64,000 nucleotides of DNA, taken from the NCBI RefSeq assembly GCF_016100975.1, contig NZ_JACFRN010000004.1, positions 62,001 to 126,000 on the forward strand, read 5' to 3'. The notes beneath the pieces are model-generated. The model ran no database searches and was not told the DNA's origin. It saw nothing but the letters and a program-made list of their open reading frames with translations. Made by a program: the position numbers and the translations under genes. The stretch is from Lactobacillus sp. W8174 (GTDB lineage Bacteria > Bacillota > Bacilli > Lactobacillales > Lactobacillaceae). Below are positions 8,599 through 17,358 of the stretch, one piece after another. How positions within the stretch are numbered: position 1 is the stretch's first letter; each line of letters begins with the position of its first letter.

Positions 8599-8964
8599 AT
8601 GTTTAAATCTTATAAAAAATTTTGGCAGAATATCTTTAATTTTTCTGGTACTGCTAATCGTTCTGAATATTGGTGGCCGGTAATTATCAACTGGATATTA
8701 GCTTTTATTTTAATGCATTTAGTTGAAGGCTTATTAGGTCATTCAATTAATGATATTTATACTTGGGGCGACTGGGGTATTAAAACCAGTTCACTTATTA
8801 TTTCCTTCATTGTTTGGATTGCAATGCTATCCTTGCGCTTTCGCCGTTTACATGATACCAATCGCTCTGGCTGGTGGGTTCTAATTATGATAGTACCAAT
8901 CATTGGAGATATTTGGTTTATTATCTTAATGCTGCTGCCGTCAAAAGCAAATAATTACGATTAA
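8599..8964 (+). CDS. DUF805 family small membrane protein
   Basis: The 121-residue protein has four predicted membrane segments and the DUF805 hallmarks: an N-terminal NFSGTANRSEYWW stretch and the later RFRRLHDTNRSGWW motif before the last pair of helices. DUF805 proteins are common inner-membrane proteins of unknown function. A strong AGGAGG site precedes the ATG. The gene stands alone and is followed by a terminator at 9051-9075. Confidence 0.88.
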   Translation: MFKSYKKFWQNIFNFSGTANRSEYWWPVIINWILAFILMHLVEGLLGHSINDIYTWGDWGIKTSSLIISFIVWIAMLSLRFRRLHDTNRSGWWVLIMIVPIIGDIWFIILMLLPSKANNYD

Positions 8965-9050
8965 AATAATGTTAATCCTTTGCTTCAAACCTGCCCAAAC
9001 TACTCTGTTTAAACTTAAATAATATAAATTATGTGTAATACTGTACCTTT

Positions 9051-9075
9051 AGTGCAGTTATTGCACTTTTTCTTT
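9051..9075 (+). terminator. rho-independent terminator
   Basis: AGTGCA (9051-9056) pairs with TGCACT (9062-9067) across a 5-nt loop, followed by TTTTTC. It is the likely end of the DUF805 transcript. Confidence 0.65.
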
Positions 9076-9131
9076 TCCAGCCAATATTTCCGCTAACCAC
9101 TTTTTTGCGCTCATCCCTGCATACGTCCATA

Positions 9132-9496
9132 CTATTTTTTTGCAGCTTCATCATAAAAATTAAGCTTATGATTAATTACTTCCATTGATTTATCCAGTAC
9201 CCTCATTTGTTCTCTCACTTTTTGTTTCTGTTTTAAAAACATTTCCTTGCGCTGTTCAACCGTATCAATACCATTCTCTGCTAGTTGAAGATAATTTTTG
9301 ATTTCCTTAAGTGGCATTCCCGTTTTTCTTAGATAAATAGTCATACTAATCGCTATCAGATCATTTGGTTCAAATTCACGAATTCCATTTTCGTCACGTT
9401 TAACAAACTTTAATAAACCAATTTTTTCATAGTAGCGTAAAGTATATATACTAATTCCCAGCAATTCGCTGACATCTTAATTCTAAATTTTTTCAT
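9132..9496 (-). pseudogene. MerR-family transcriptional regulator, frameshifted near its start
   Basis: The long frame encodes a MerR-type protein from LLGISIYTLRYYEKIGLL through a coiled-coil-like C-terminus, but it has no plausible start: only a TTG at 9464, without the first helix and without a ribosome-binding site. A good start exists upstream in another frame: AAAAGGAG then ATG at 9496, giving MKKFRI. Restoring one base near 9477-9481 joins them as MKKFRI-x-DVSELLGISIYTLRYY, a textbook MerR N-terminus. So a 1-nt deletion has broken the gene. I see no canonical slippery heptamer in the right frame, so programmed shifting is unlikely. The divergent MerR-type promoter at 9593-9623 was probably its target. 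A sequencing error is the main alternative. Confidence 0.8.
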
Positions 9497-9592
9497 TAGT
9501 ATCTCCTTTTTAGCAACTTCACCAAGATAGGATAAAGCACTTATTTTTTATATTTCACTTTTAACTAAACTAAACAACATTTATTAAAAAAT

Positions 9593-9623
9593 TTGACTTA
9601 GAGTTGCTCGAACCCACTATACT
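9593..9623 (+). promoter_or_regulatory. MerR-type promoter/operator with 19-bp spacer
   Basis: -35 TTGACT (9593-9598) and -10 TATACT (9618-9623) are 19 bp apart, the overlong spacing typical of MerR-activated promoters. The imperfect dyad TTAGAG-TTG-CTCGAA (9598-9612) sits in the spacer. It drives 9653-10297 and faces the broken MerR gene. Confidence 0.75.
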
Positions 9624-9652
9624 GAACATTAATTACAAAAAGGGGTATAATT

Positions 9653-10297
9653 ATGAATTTCTTAATTTTAGCGGCTAATGGTCAAATAGCTCGAATCGTT
9701 GAAAACCGCATACTTTCTGAAGATAATTTCCAAGATATCAATTTAACACTGGGTTTGCGCACTCCACATCGCTTATGTTTATTGGAACCCAAAGCCCGAA
9801 TGATGGAAGTTGATTTAAATAACAATCAAGCTGTCAATAAAGCTATGTATAAACAAAATATAGTTTTCGTTAACGTTATAGATCATACTAAGGATAACAT
9901 CATCACTAAAAACGTAATTAAAGCGATGAAAATTAACCATGTTTCACGTGTAATTTTTGCCAACATTCTTGGCATATATAACGAAGTTGGAGGTGAATTT
10001 GGCCGGTGGAATCACCAATTTGTTATGCCGGGACTAAAGGCTGCCATTAACGCGGACAAACTTTTAGCAAGATCTGGCTTGCATTATACTACTTTACGTT
10101 TACCCTGGCTCAATGATCATAATGAAATCAAATATTCTATTACTACTCATAATGAACCTTATATTGGTGTTTCAGGTTCACGCAAAAGCATTGCAGACGC
10201 AATTTTAAAAATTGTTCGCAATCCTGCATTATATGATAATGACAGCATTGGAATTGCCGATCCAGATACACAGGGAAAAGATCGACCTGTTTACTAA
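9653..10297 (+). CDS. NmrA/SDR-like NAD(P)-binding protein
   Basis: The 214-residue protein begins with MNFLILAANGQIARIV, a variant of the Rossmann start of atypical SDR/NmrA-like proteins, continues with the GLRTPHR stretch that usually selects NADP, and has THTKDNIIT...ANILGIYN-type core segments and YTTLRLPWL. The classical Tyr-x-x-x-Lys pair is not obvious, so it may act as a redox sensor or an oxidoreductase. Its promoter has MerR architecture. It is followed after 13 nt by a decayed alcohol dehydrogenase, so the original unit was MerR controlling two oxidoreductases. With the regulator frameshifted, expression may now be constitutive or silent. Confidence 0.78.
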   Translation: MNFLILAANGQIARIVENRILSEDNFQDINLTLGLRTPHRLCLLEPKARMMEVDLNNNQAVNKAMYKQNIVFVNVIDHTKDNIITKNVIKAMKINHVSRVIFANILGIYNEVGGEFGRWNHQFVMPGLKAAINADKLLARSGLHYTTLRLPWLNDHNEIKYSITTHNEPYIGVSGSRKSIADAILKIVRNPALYDNDSIGIADPDTQGKDRPVY

Positions 10298-10310
10298 AGA
10301 GTCAGTATAA

Positions 10311-10622
10311 ATGAAAACAGAAACATTTATTAAACCAGGCAAAATAGAATTAAAAAAATATCCTATGACCAAACTTCAACCAGAAAATGATGCAATTTTA
10401 AAAGTTGTTTGTTCCTCTGTATGCGAATCTGATTCATGGTTACTCTGTGATATATCAAAATTGCCGCAAATTGAACTACGAAGCATGAAACATTGGGCAT
10501 TGTTGAAAAAATGGGCAAAACATGCTGTTGATATCCAGCTGGAGACTTTGTCATTGCATCATTTACACATAGTCGTGGTCAATGTTCAATCTGTTTAGCA
10601 GGATTCGATGGTAATTGTCTAC
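10311..10622 (+). pseudogene. zinc-dependent alcohol dehydrogenase, 5' remnant with multiple frameshifts
   Basis: The first frame reads GKIELKKYPMTKLQPENDAILKVV-x-SSVCESD, the N-terminus of medium-chain zinc alcohol dehydrogenases (normally SSVCGSD). Homology then jumps frames: HETLGIVEKMGK (the GHE zinc/catalytic region) in frame +2 near 10485, KHAVDIQL back in frame 0 near 10520, and GDFVIASFTHSRGQCSICLAGFDGNC in frame +2 from about 10541. The last segment holds the structural-zinc cysteines. At least three indels and loss of roughly two thirds of a 340-residue enzyme make it non-functional. It lies 13 nt after the NmrA-like gene and belonged to the same MerR-controlled unit. Confidence 0.85.
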
Positions 10623-11170
10623 TAAAGGTCATTTTAGAAATAGCGTTTATCAGTTAGACTATTTTAACTTCCATTACTCAAACTCGGTATTAATCAAAAT
10701 ATCGAGGAAGCGTCAATATTATAATTATGTTTCACATGAAACAAGAATTGACTATCGTGCATTAAACCAGTGATAAAAGTCTGTATAATCTGTAATTCTT
10801 TAACTGCTAAATTTTTACCTTTTCAGCAAACAAGTAGCTGACTATTACTGAGTCTAACTGCATTTATAAACAAAACTTTTGCCAGTACCTACTGAAAAAT
10901 TGATTCAGTCAAATGATAATATGTAATTTAGTAATTGTTTTTATTATAAAAGCAATTCAATTTTTTATTTTAATTTGTATATTAGCTTGATCTGATAGCA
11001 GCTTTTTCAATATTTATAATATACATTATCTTAATCGTATATAAAATATTGATATAATTATCATAAGATAAATAATATTTATATTAAATTAATCACTTGT
11101 CTATGATTAAAATTTTTATATAATTTAAAAGGTACCGGTACAAAAATTAAAAAGCAAAGGAGCGATTAAT
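10623..11170. other. gene-free A+T-rich stretch
   Basis: About 550 bp with no supportable gene. It contains a parS-like site (10728-10743), a perfect GTACCGGTAC palindrome near 11132, and nothing else I recognise. It is probably decayed coding DNA after the alcohol dehydrogenase relic. Confidence 0.6.
10728..10743. other. parS-like ParB-binding site (15/16)
   Basis: TGTTTCACATGAAACA matches the consensus TGTTNCACGTGAAACA at all but one base and lies in gene-free DNA. Confidence 0.7.
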
Positions 11171-11258
11171 TTAAAATTAAAAAAATGGCAATCTCAGAAG
11201 TGACTGCTTTAGCTTTAAGCCAGTTGCAATTTTTATGTTTAAAAAATAGAGTGTAATT

Positions 11259-11525
11259 ATGGAAATAAATAAACAAAAACTAACAGCAAATCAAAAAAGA
11301 TCAAGAAGTAAGCCCAAACACTTTAAACTTTATCAGTTTTTTGCATACTTTTGCTCCATAATGATAAGCAGCATTTTGGTTGAAAAATTTTTACCGAATT
11401 GTTGGCCATTTTGGGCTAGTGGTAGAAATCTTCTGATATTTTTAATTTGTATTGCAATATATTTTATATTTTTTACTTTTACAGATAAAGCTCTTAACTA
11501 TTTCTGTTCTAAAAACAACATTTAA
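11259..11525 (+). CDS. small two-helix membrane protein, unknown
   Basis: The 88-residue ORF has a basic N-terminus (about 25 residues rich in Lys, Arg and Gln) followed by two hydrophobic segments around residues 27-45 and 54-75. I do not recognise a family. No strong ribosome-binding site precedes the ATG; GAGTG lies about 6 nt upstream. A well-formed terminator sits 15 nt after the stop, which supports a real transcript. The 100 nt upstream look like a decayed signal-peptide gene, so this ORF may be what remains of a former operon or an independent small gene. Confidence 0.5.
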   Translation: MEINKQKLTANQKRSRSKPKHFKLYQFFAYFCSIMISSILVEKFLPNCWPFWASGRNLLIFLICIAIYFIFFTFTDKALNYFCSKNNI

Positions 11526-11540
11526 ACTATAATTTCGGGT

Positions 11541-11579
11541 GCAGATAAATCATCAAAATGTGATTTATCTGCTTTTTTA
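11541..11579 (+). terminator. rho-independent terminator
   Basis: A perfect 12-bp stem (11541-11552 with 11561-11572), an 8-nt loop and six T. It follows the small membrane-protein gene. Confidence 0.85.
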
Positions 11580-11840
11580 GTAATTTCAATAATTTACTTT
11601 TCAAAATATAAAAAAGTATTTTATCGCGTATTCAATAAATTCAACTACATGTTGCCGAAATTTTTGAAAATGAAGGCAAACCATGACTTTCAATCAAGGC
11701 TGGCAGGTAATTAATATTAGCTAGTCCAACCTTTAATTCACCAAGACCAATTTAATCATGCTAAAGCTGATAAATTTTAATTTTATCTTAGCTAATTTAG
11801 CCATAAAAATACCTCCAGATTTGTCCTGAATTTTGGGTCA
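11580..11840 (-). mobile_element. relic of an IS3-like element end (orfA start) plus unassigned debris
   Basis: On the minus strand the end TGACCCAAAATTCAGGAC is followed by TCTGGAGG and an ATG at 11804 reading MAKLAK, the same layout as the element end at 55011-55171 (TGATCCCC..., ribosome-binding site, MTKLSKQDKIEI). The reading frame degenerates after a few codons. Beyond it, 11640-11755 contains a minus-strand open frame fragment with no start. The string TTTAATCATGCTAAA at 11751-11765 recurs at 54587-54601 next to another relic of the family. Confidence 0.55.
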
Positions 11841-12028
11841 CATTATTTTGTAGTTACTTTTCATTCAAATATTAATACCTACCCTTTAGCAACATATTTT
11901 GATATAAAAATTATAAAACACGAACTTTGATAACTTAAATAACATTTTTGTTCTTGCATAGTTACTAATTTTATTTTATTCTTATTATTGTCACATATGA
12001 TAATAATAAAACAAAAAGTGAGGATACA

Positions 12029-13294
12029 ATGTCAAGTTTTCAAAAATACTACGCTAGGCTATCTGAAACTGCTGAATTTTTACTTCATAATCCAGAGCTT
12101 GGTTATAAAGAATTTAAAACATCTAAAAAGATTGAAGATGAGATTAACAAAATTAGCCCTGAATTAAAAGTCGAACATTATCTAAGTACAGGTTTAAAAG
12201 TAACGTTAACTAATGGCAGCCAGAAAACTATTGGAATTATCGCTGAAATAGATTCACTCTATCAGCCCAATCATAAATTAGCAGATACAAATACTGGTGC
12301 TGCTCAAGCTTGTGGCCATTACACCCAAGTCACTACTGCACTTGCAATTTTGAATGAAGTAATTACTAATCACCGACTTGAGGATTTTGGGGCCAATCTA
12401 GCTTTTATCTTCACTCCGTCAGAAGAGTTTGTTGATCTTGCTTGGAGAAAACAACAAAAAGAGGCAGGTAAAATAGATTACTTCGGTGGCAAGCAAGAAG
12501 CTATCAAACTCGGCATCTTTGACGATATTGACTATTGTGTTTCAGTTCATGCAATTGGCGAAGATTTTGATGAACGCACTATCGAAATTAATTGTGATCT
12601 CGCAGGCTTCAATTTTGAATATTTTGATTTTTATGGCAAAGCCAGTCATGCAGCTTTTGCCCCTGATGCAGGTATTAATGCTCAAAGTATAGCAACACTA
12701 TTTAATACTGCTTTAGCCTTACAGCGTCAGCAAATTAAGGACCCCAATCGTATAAGGTTTAATCCAGTAATTGTTGGAGAAAATCATGAATCAATTAATG
12801 TTATTCCTGATCATATTAAAATGGGTACAGATTTAAGATTTTTCGATATAGATAACGCACAAAAACTAATGAGCCGGTTTAAACAGGCAGCAGAAGGCTG
12901 TGCCTCAGCACTTGGCGGCTCTGTTGAATCTGAAAGGCAAGTTGGCTACCTGCCTTTGATTTCCAGTAAGAGTATGAGTGCTATTGTGAAAGACGTCTTC
13001 TCTGCAGATGAAAAAATTCCCGGTTTAATCGAAAATCGGGGTTACACAATGGCCGCAGGTGATATTGGAGATGTCAGTTTCTTAATACCAACCATCCAAA
13101 TCGGTTATGGCGGTTGGAACGGAACAATTCATGGTGATGATTTTACTTTAGTTGATCCTGAATTTGTACTAGCAATTTTCCCTGAATTTGTCTTTAACAG
13201 TATTCTTAAGATTTCAAATAACTTAGATCAGGTAAAAACTTATAAGAAAACAAAAGAAGAATATCTAACTGAATTAGAAAAGATGGCAAAATAA
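12029..13294 (+). CDS. M20-family amidohydrolase (peptidase M20D-like)
   Basis: The 421-residue cytoplasmic metalloenzyme carries the M20D ligand pattern: Asp in AEIDSL, Cys-Gly-His in QACGHYTQ, Glu-Glu in TPSEEF, His in SVHAIG, and a C-terminal His in GTIHGDDF. Relatives remove acyl or aminobenzoyl groups from amino acids (AbgB, hippurate hydrolase, N-acyl amino acid hydrolases). A dimerisation domain occupies roughly residues 200-310. The ATG has GTGAGG upstream. It starts a three-gene unit with two membrane proteins (1 nt spacing, then an 8-nt overlap), so the pair probably imports the amide substrate or exports a product (inference). Confidence 0.85.
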   Translation: MSSFQKYYARLSETAEFLLHNPELGYKEFKTSKKIEDEINKISPELKVEHYLSTGLKVTLTNGSQKTIGIIAEIDSLYQPNHKLADTNTGAAQACGHYTQVTTALAILNEVITNHRLEDFGANLAFIFTPSEEFVDLAWRKQQKEAGKIDYFGGKQEAIKLGIFDDIDYCVSVHAIGEDFDERTIEINCDLAGFNFEYFDFYGKASHAAFAPDAGINAQSIATLFNTALALQRQQIKDPNRIRFNPVIVGENHESINVIPDHIKMGTDLRFFDIDNAQKLMSRFKQAAEGCASALGGSVESERQVGYLPLISSKSMSAIVKDVFSADEKIPGLIENRGYTMAAGDIGDVSFLIPTIQIGYGGWNGTIHGDDFTLVDPEFVLAIFPEFVFNSILKISNNLDQVKTYKKTKEEYLTELEKMAK

Positions 13295-13295
13295 A

Positions 13296-14114
13296 ATGAA
13301 ATATTTAAAAGCATATGGTCCGCTAATCATTTTAGTGTTGTTAATAGATACAGTTTCTGAAATGATTAGTACCCAAGTATTTAAAATCGGCAAAATTGAA
13401 ATCTCTATCTTACCTCTAGTGTTTGCGGTAATTATTGCTATTTTAGTTTATTTAATCCCAGCAAAGCCTATTAAAAAACTTTACAATGATAAGCGGGTGA
13501 AATTTGCCGGTAAATACATGATTCTTATCATGTTGCCTTTAATGGCACGCTATGGTGCTAATGTGGCTCCTAAAATCAATGAAATTATTTCTGTTGGTTG
13601 GGTTTTTCTGGTCCACGAATTAGGTAATTTAGGGACGATTATCTTCGGGTTACCTGTAGCACTACTACTTGGCTTAAGAGAAGAAGCTATAGGTTCAACC
13701 TTAGGCTTAGGCCGTGAAGGTGAACTAGCATATATTAGTGAAAAATACACGCTAAATTCCCCTGAAGGTCGTGGCGTACTTGGAATTTATTTAATTGGTA
13801 CCATTTTTGGTTCAATTATCTTTTCAATCCTTGCTCCACTTCTTCTAGGCATGGGCTTTAACTATAAAGCTGTTGCAATGAGTGCCGGTGTTGGTTCTAG
13901 TTCAATGATGACTGCAGCTTCATCGTCTTTAGCAGCTTTGGTACCAAAACACAGTGACACTATTTTGTCCTTTGCCGCGGCCAGTCAATTGCTAACTAGT
14001 TTTATTGGCACTTATATCATGTACTTCCTAGCAGTGCCTCTGCAAAGATTCATGTACACACACATCACCAGCCTACTAGACAAAAAGAAAGAAGTTTATC
14101 CAGATCATGACTAA
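13296..14114 (+). CDS. DUF3100 family membrane protein
   Basis: The 272-residue protein has about eight membrane segments and the DUF3100 central motif around GREGELAYISEKYTLNSPEGR, followed by a Gly/Ser-rich segment (AVAMSAGVGSSSMMTAA). DUF3100 proteins are thought to be transporters, often beside M20 amidohydrolases or in amino-acid catabolic loci, but no substrate is established to my knowledge. The start lies 1 nt after the amidohydrolase stop, and the 3' end overlaps the next gene by 8 nt, so the three genes are co-translated. Confidence 0.82.
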   Translation: MKYLKAYGPLIILVLLIDTVSEMISTQVFKIGKIEISILPLVFAVIIAILVYLIPAKPIKKLYNDKRVKFAGKYMILIMLPLMARYGANVAPKINEIISVGWVFLVHELGNLGTIIFGLPVALLLGLREEAIGSTLGLGREGELAYISEKYTLNSPEGRGVLGIYLIGTIFGSIIFSILAPLLLGMGFNYKAVAMSAGVGSSSMMTAASSSLAALVPKHSDTILSFAAASQLLTSFIGTYIMYFLAVPLQRFMYTHITSLLDKKKEVYPDHD

Positions 14115-14592
14115 AGAAAACAATTTATATGAATTATTTAAAGATGCAGTCATTCTTTTACTTAGTGTTAGCTTAGTATTATTTGTTCAATGGGTTAAAT
14201 TAATTAGAAATCCCAAAAGCACACCAATTACTACTGACACATTCATTGGTTTAGGTATGTTATGGCTTTTTTCACTACTAGGCATAGTTATCAGTATGCT
14301 GATGAAAAAAGTACCTTGGAAAATCATTCAGGGCTTCCCTATTCTAGGCTGGGTTTCAATTGTTTCTCTAATTTTTTGTTTGCTTAGTCCCTACTGTGTT
14401 CGTGTTATTAATGCTGTAGACTTCCTTTCACTAACAACCTCTGTTCTAGCATTTGCTGGAATATCAGTTACCCACCGTTTGAAAGAATTGACTAAAATAA
14501 GCTGGAAGATTTTAATCGTCGCAATTTTTGTTTTCTTTGGTATGTACTTTATGGACACCTTAATCTCACAAATTGCCCTTAATCTTAGTTAA
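14107..14592 (+). CDS. membrane protein paired with the DUF3100 gene
   Basis: The 161-residue protein has four hydrophobic segments and no recognisable catalytic motif. It begins inside the end of the DUF3100 gene and is followed by the operon terminator, so it is likely the second subunit of a two-component carrier with it. I do not know the family name with certainty. Its small size and tight coupling match partner subunits that often accompany DUF3100 genes. Confidence 0.7.
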   Translation: MTKENNLYELFKDAVILLLSVSLVLFVQWVKLIRNPKSTPITTDTFIGLGMLWLFSLLGIVISMLMKKVPWKIIQGFPILGWVSIVSLIFCLLSPYCVRVINAVDFLSLTTSVLAFAGISVTHRLKELTKISWKILIVAIFVFFGMYFMDTLISQIALNLS

Positions 14593-14603
14593 AAGTAGTT
14601 TTT

Positions 14604-14652
14604 AAAAAGCCAAAAGTCGCGATAACTTTAATTAGTTTAAACGGCTTTTTAT
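14604..14652 (+). terminator. operon terminator
   Basis: AAAAAGCC (14604-14611) pairs with GGCTTTTT (14643-14650), with an inner AAAGT/ACTTT helix. It ends the amidohydrolase operon. Confidence 0.65.
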
Positions 14653-14787
14653 TTTTGCTTATATATCATTTAATAAAAATTGGAAGAAAAGCCATTTACA
14701 TATTCCATTTTACAAAGATAACTGCAATCCTTAATTTTTAACTACAGATTTAAATCAAATTTTTAATGTTATTTCCTAGTTTGGCAA

Positions 14788-14803
14788 TATTTCCCGGGAA
14801 ATA
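14788..14803. other. Noc-binding site (exact palindrome)
   Basis: TATTTCCCGGGAAATA is identical to the NBS palindrome bound by the nucleoid-occlusion protein Noc in Bacillus. A second exact copy is at 48394-48409. It lies in the gap between two convergent genes. Confidence 0.8.
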
Positions 14804-14846
14804 CAACACAATCGCCTACTTTAACTATTTTGTTCATTGCTTTCCC

Positions 14847-14862
14847 AGTTCCACATGAAACA
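14847..14862. other. parS-like site (14/16)
   Basis: AGTTCCACATGAAACA has two mismatches to TGTTNCACGTGAAACA and lies 43 bp from the Noc-type palindrome in the same gap. Confidence 0.55.
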
Positions 14863-14997
14863 ATATAATTTTTAGAAACATATATTTTCAACATCTGTAA
14901 GGAATTAAAAATACTATAAATATTTTTGATCCGCTTAAAATTTTTAGACAATAAAAAGACAACTATGATAATTACCATAATTGCCTTTTTAAAGCTC

Positions 14998-16164
14998 TCA
15001 AGCTAAATAATCTGTCAGTCCCACCTTTAACCGTTCTAAGCCATTTTTAACCATTGTTAAAGGACAAGCAAGATTCATACGCAAAAAGTTATGACCATTT
15101 CCACGATAAATGCTTCCAGGTGATAAAACCAGACCGGTTGTTTTTTCTAAGAATTCCGCTAATTTTTGCGAATCGCTACTAATTTGACTTATATCAAGCC
15201 AAATTAAGTATGTTGCTGCGCCTGCAACTACCTTAACTTGTGGAAGGTTCTTATTAATGAACTCTTCAGCATAAGTGAAATTAACATTTAACTGCTTAAT
15301 CAATGCCTCTAGCCAGTTGTGACCATGTTCATAGGCAGCAATTGTTCCAGGAATAGCCAGCAAATTTGGTTCAGCTACCTCATCGCTATTAAGACCGCGA
15401 TTAACCATAGCGCGCAAATTACTATTTGGCACAATCGCTGTTGCTGCGTGTAGTGCAGCAACGTTAAAAGTTTTACTAGGTGAAACTAATGAAACAACGT
15501 TTTCGCATGCAGGATTATTCACTGAAAAAGCTGGGGTATAGTCTGGGCCCTTGCGCACCAAGTCGCCATGAATTTCATCAGATAAAAGAACTACATGATG
15601 CTGATAGCATAAATCTGCAATTCTTTGCACTTCTTTTTGAGTCCATACCTTACCAATGGGATTATGAGGATTACAAAAAATCATTAGTGTTGTCAAAGGT
15701 AAGGCTAATTTCTGTTCGAGATCATTCCAGTTGATTGCATAATTTTCACCATCAAATTGCAAGTCATTGGATAAAACATGTCGGCCATTATTTTCAATTG
15801 AATTGTAGAAAACATTATATACAGGAGCTTGAACTAAAACGTTATCGCCAATGTGGGAAACTCGCCGTACAATTGCAGAAATAGTTGGTACCACCCCTGT
15901 AGTAAAAATCATCCATTCCTGCTGAGGCCGATGACCATGTTCTTTTTCATACCAGTCAGCCACTGTTTTAAAATAATCATCTGCAGGCCACTCGTAGCCA
16001 AAAACACCGCGATCAACTTTCCTTTTCATTGCGGCAATTATTTCGGGTGCTGTTTTAAAATCCATATCAGCAATTGACATTGGCAAATCGCCCTTTTTGA
16101 CATGCCATTTGACTGAATCTGTATTTCTTCTATCTGGCGCATTAACAAAATCATACTTATCCAT
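14998..16164 (-). CDS. PatB/MalY-family C-S lyase (PLP aminotransferase fold)
   Basis: The 388-residue class I/II aminotransferase-fold enzyme carries the PLP lysine at Lys231 in SPSKTFN, with SDEIHGD (Asp196) contacting the PLP ring nitrogen and NPHNPIG in the binding region. The N-terminal PMSIADMDF and FGYEWP motifs are typical of PatB/MalY cystathionine beta-lyases, which cleave cystathionine or cysteine to pyruvate, ammonia and a thiol. It is 5 nt downstream of the DUF3737 gene on the same strand, an arrangement common in Lactobacillus. It probably supplies homocysteine/methionine or acts in sulfur-amino-acid catabolism. Confidence 0.88.
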   Translation of the reverse strand: MDKYDFVNAPDRRNTDSVKWHVKKGDLPMSIADMDFKTAPEIIAAMKRKVDRGVFGYEWPADDYFKTVADWYEKEHGHRPQQEWMIFTTGVVPTISAIVRRVSHIGDNVLVQAPVYNVFYNSIENNGRHVLSNDLQFDGENYAINWNDLEQKLALPLTTLMIFCNPHNPIGKVWTQKEVQRIADLCYQHHVVLLSDEIHGDLVRKGPDYTPAFSVNNPACENVVSLVSPSKTFNVAALHAATAIVPNSNLRAMVNRGLNSDEVAEPNLLAIPGTIAAYEHGHNWLEALIKQLNVNFTYAEEFINKNLPQVKVVAGAATYLIWLDISQISSDSQKLAEFLEKTTGLVLSPGSIYRGNGHNFLRMNLACPLTMVKNGLERLKVGLTDYLA

Positions 16165-16169
16165 TATTT

Positions 16170-17060
16170 CTAATCCTTCGGTTTCTGATTTTCATCTGAA
16201 TGATTAACTTTCGCATCAATTTTAGCACAATCAATTTCAGTTTCACTAGGAGTGATTTTTTGAGGATCTAAAATTAATTTACCAATTGCAGGAGCAGAAA
16301 TTTTACCAGAAATTGGATTTTTCACACTGTCAATTTTGCTTGAAATTGCAGCATTAATATTAGAAACATATTCAAATGCTAAATCAGTATGAATTAAACT
16401 GGTATTTTTCAATTCCAGATGGTCGATGTAATTAAGCCCCTGGTCGCTTTCAATTTTACAATTGATAAACTTGATATTTTGTCCGTTCCATGCCAAATAT
16501 TCACCATCTATTATCGAATCATACACAGTAACATTTTGACAATTCCAAAAAGCATCTTTAGAAATAAAAGTGGAGTGATGTACTTCAATATTTTTAGCTC
16601 CGTCAAAAGCATAATTACCAATAACACTAACGTGGTCAAGATAGATGTTTTGACTGTCTTTACCAAAATAGTCACCGTTAACTTGACTATTGGTAATTCT
16701 GATATCTTTGCAGGTCCACATCGTTTCTGCAGCATTAGCAAAATGAACATTGTCTAAGACTATTTTTTCTGCTCTCCTAAATAATTTTGGAGCCTGCAAA
16801 GCCGAATTTTTAATAGAAATATTTTTGGTATACCATATACCACTGCGAGCCATAGTTTCAAATACAGTATTATCCACATTAATGTCCCTGTCATACCATA
16901 ATGGATATTTCCATTTAAAGATAGAATCCTTGATATCAATTTTACTGGCTTCCTTAAGTGGCGACTCACCTTCACCAAAAGTAATTCCTGCCAGTTGTGA
17001 ATTTTTTAGCCCAAAAAGAATTCTTTCACCTTCAAAAAAATGATTTTTGATAATATTCAT
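16170..17060 (-). CDS. DUF3737 family right-handed beta-helix protein
   Basis: About 296 residues from the ATG at 17060; the frame is open 19 codons further, but the N-terminus MNIIKNHFFEGERILF is where the family begins. The body is a run of short repeats of the type NIxIxNSxF, including DIRITNSQVNGDYF and NIEVHHSTFISKDAFW, predicting a pentapeptide-like or parallel beta-helix fold. There is no signal peptide. The family has no known enzymatic role. Its constant position next to PatB/MalY genes in lactobacilli suggests a joint function, but that is only gene-context inference. Confidence 0.82.
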   Translation of the reverse strand: MNIIKNHFFEGERILFGLKNSQLAGITFGEGESPLKEASKIDIKDSIFKWKYPLWYDRDINVDNTVFETMARSGIWYTKNISIKNSALQAPKLFRRAEKIVLDNVHFANAAETMWTCKDIRITNSQVNGDYFGKDSQNIYLDHVSVIGNYAFDGAKNIEVHHSTFISKDAFWNCQNVTVYDSIIDGEYLAWNGQNIKFINCKIESDQGLNYIDHLELKNTSLIHTDLAFEYVSNINAAISSKIDSVKNPISGKISAPAIGKLILDPQKITPSETEIDCAKIDAKVNHSDENQKPKD

Positions 17061-17358
17061 TCCGATCTCTTTTCTCTTTTGTATTTTTGAAATTTTTAAT
17101 TTTTGTATTATTACCAAGAAAAACCCTAATTCTTTATTATCCTCTGAAAAGCTTCCAACTTAAAATGCTATTTGATTAGGTTCCTTTATTACAAATAGTT
17201 ATAACAAGCATATCGTTGTCTACATAGGTATTTTATCATTTAGTTAAAAACTCATTGTATATTTATAAGCTATATGATAAGGTTATTAAATAATTATTAC
17301 GTTTATTATCAAATTCAAATCAAATATTATTGCTATCTATGTAGAAAGGCCATCTAAT

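Noticed and set aside
9062..9118. 18-codon minus-strand frame MSAKKWLAEILAGKEKVQ after the MerR gene
   Set aside because: Looks like a natural C-terminus but has no upstream gene in frame and no ribosome-binding site; perhaps a remnant, not supported as a gene.
9940..9955. parS-like TGTTTCACGTGTAATT inside the NmrA-like gene
   Set aside because: Only 13 of 16 matches with the right half lost; left out of the site list.
14769..14978. 69-residue minus-strand ORF after the C-S lyase gene
   Set aside because: Weak ribosome-binding site, no recognised family, and the DNA holds a Noc palindrome and a parS-like site; more likely intergenic.
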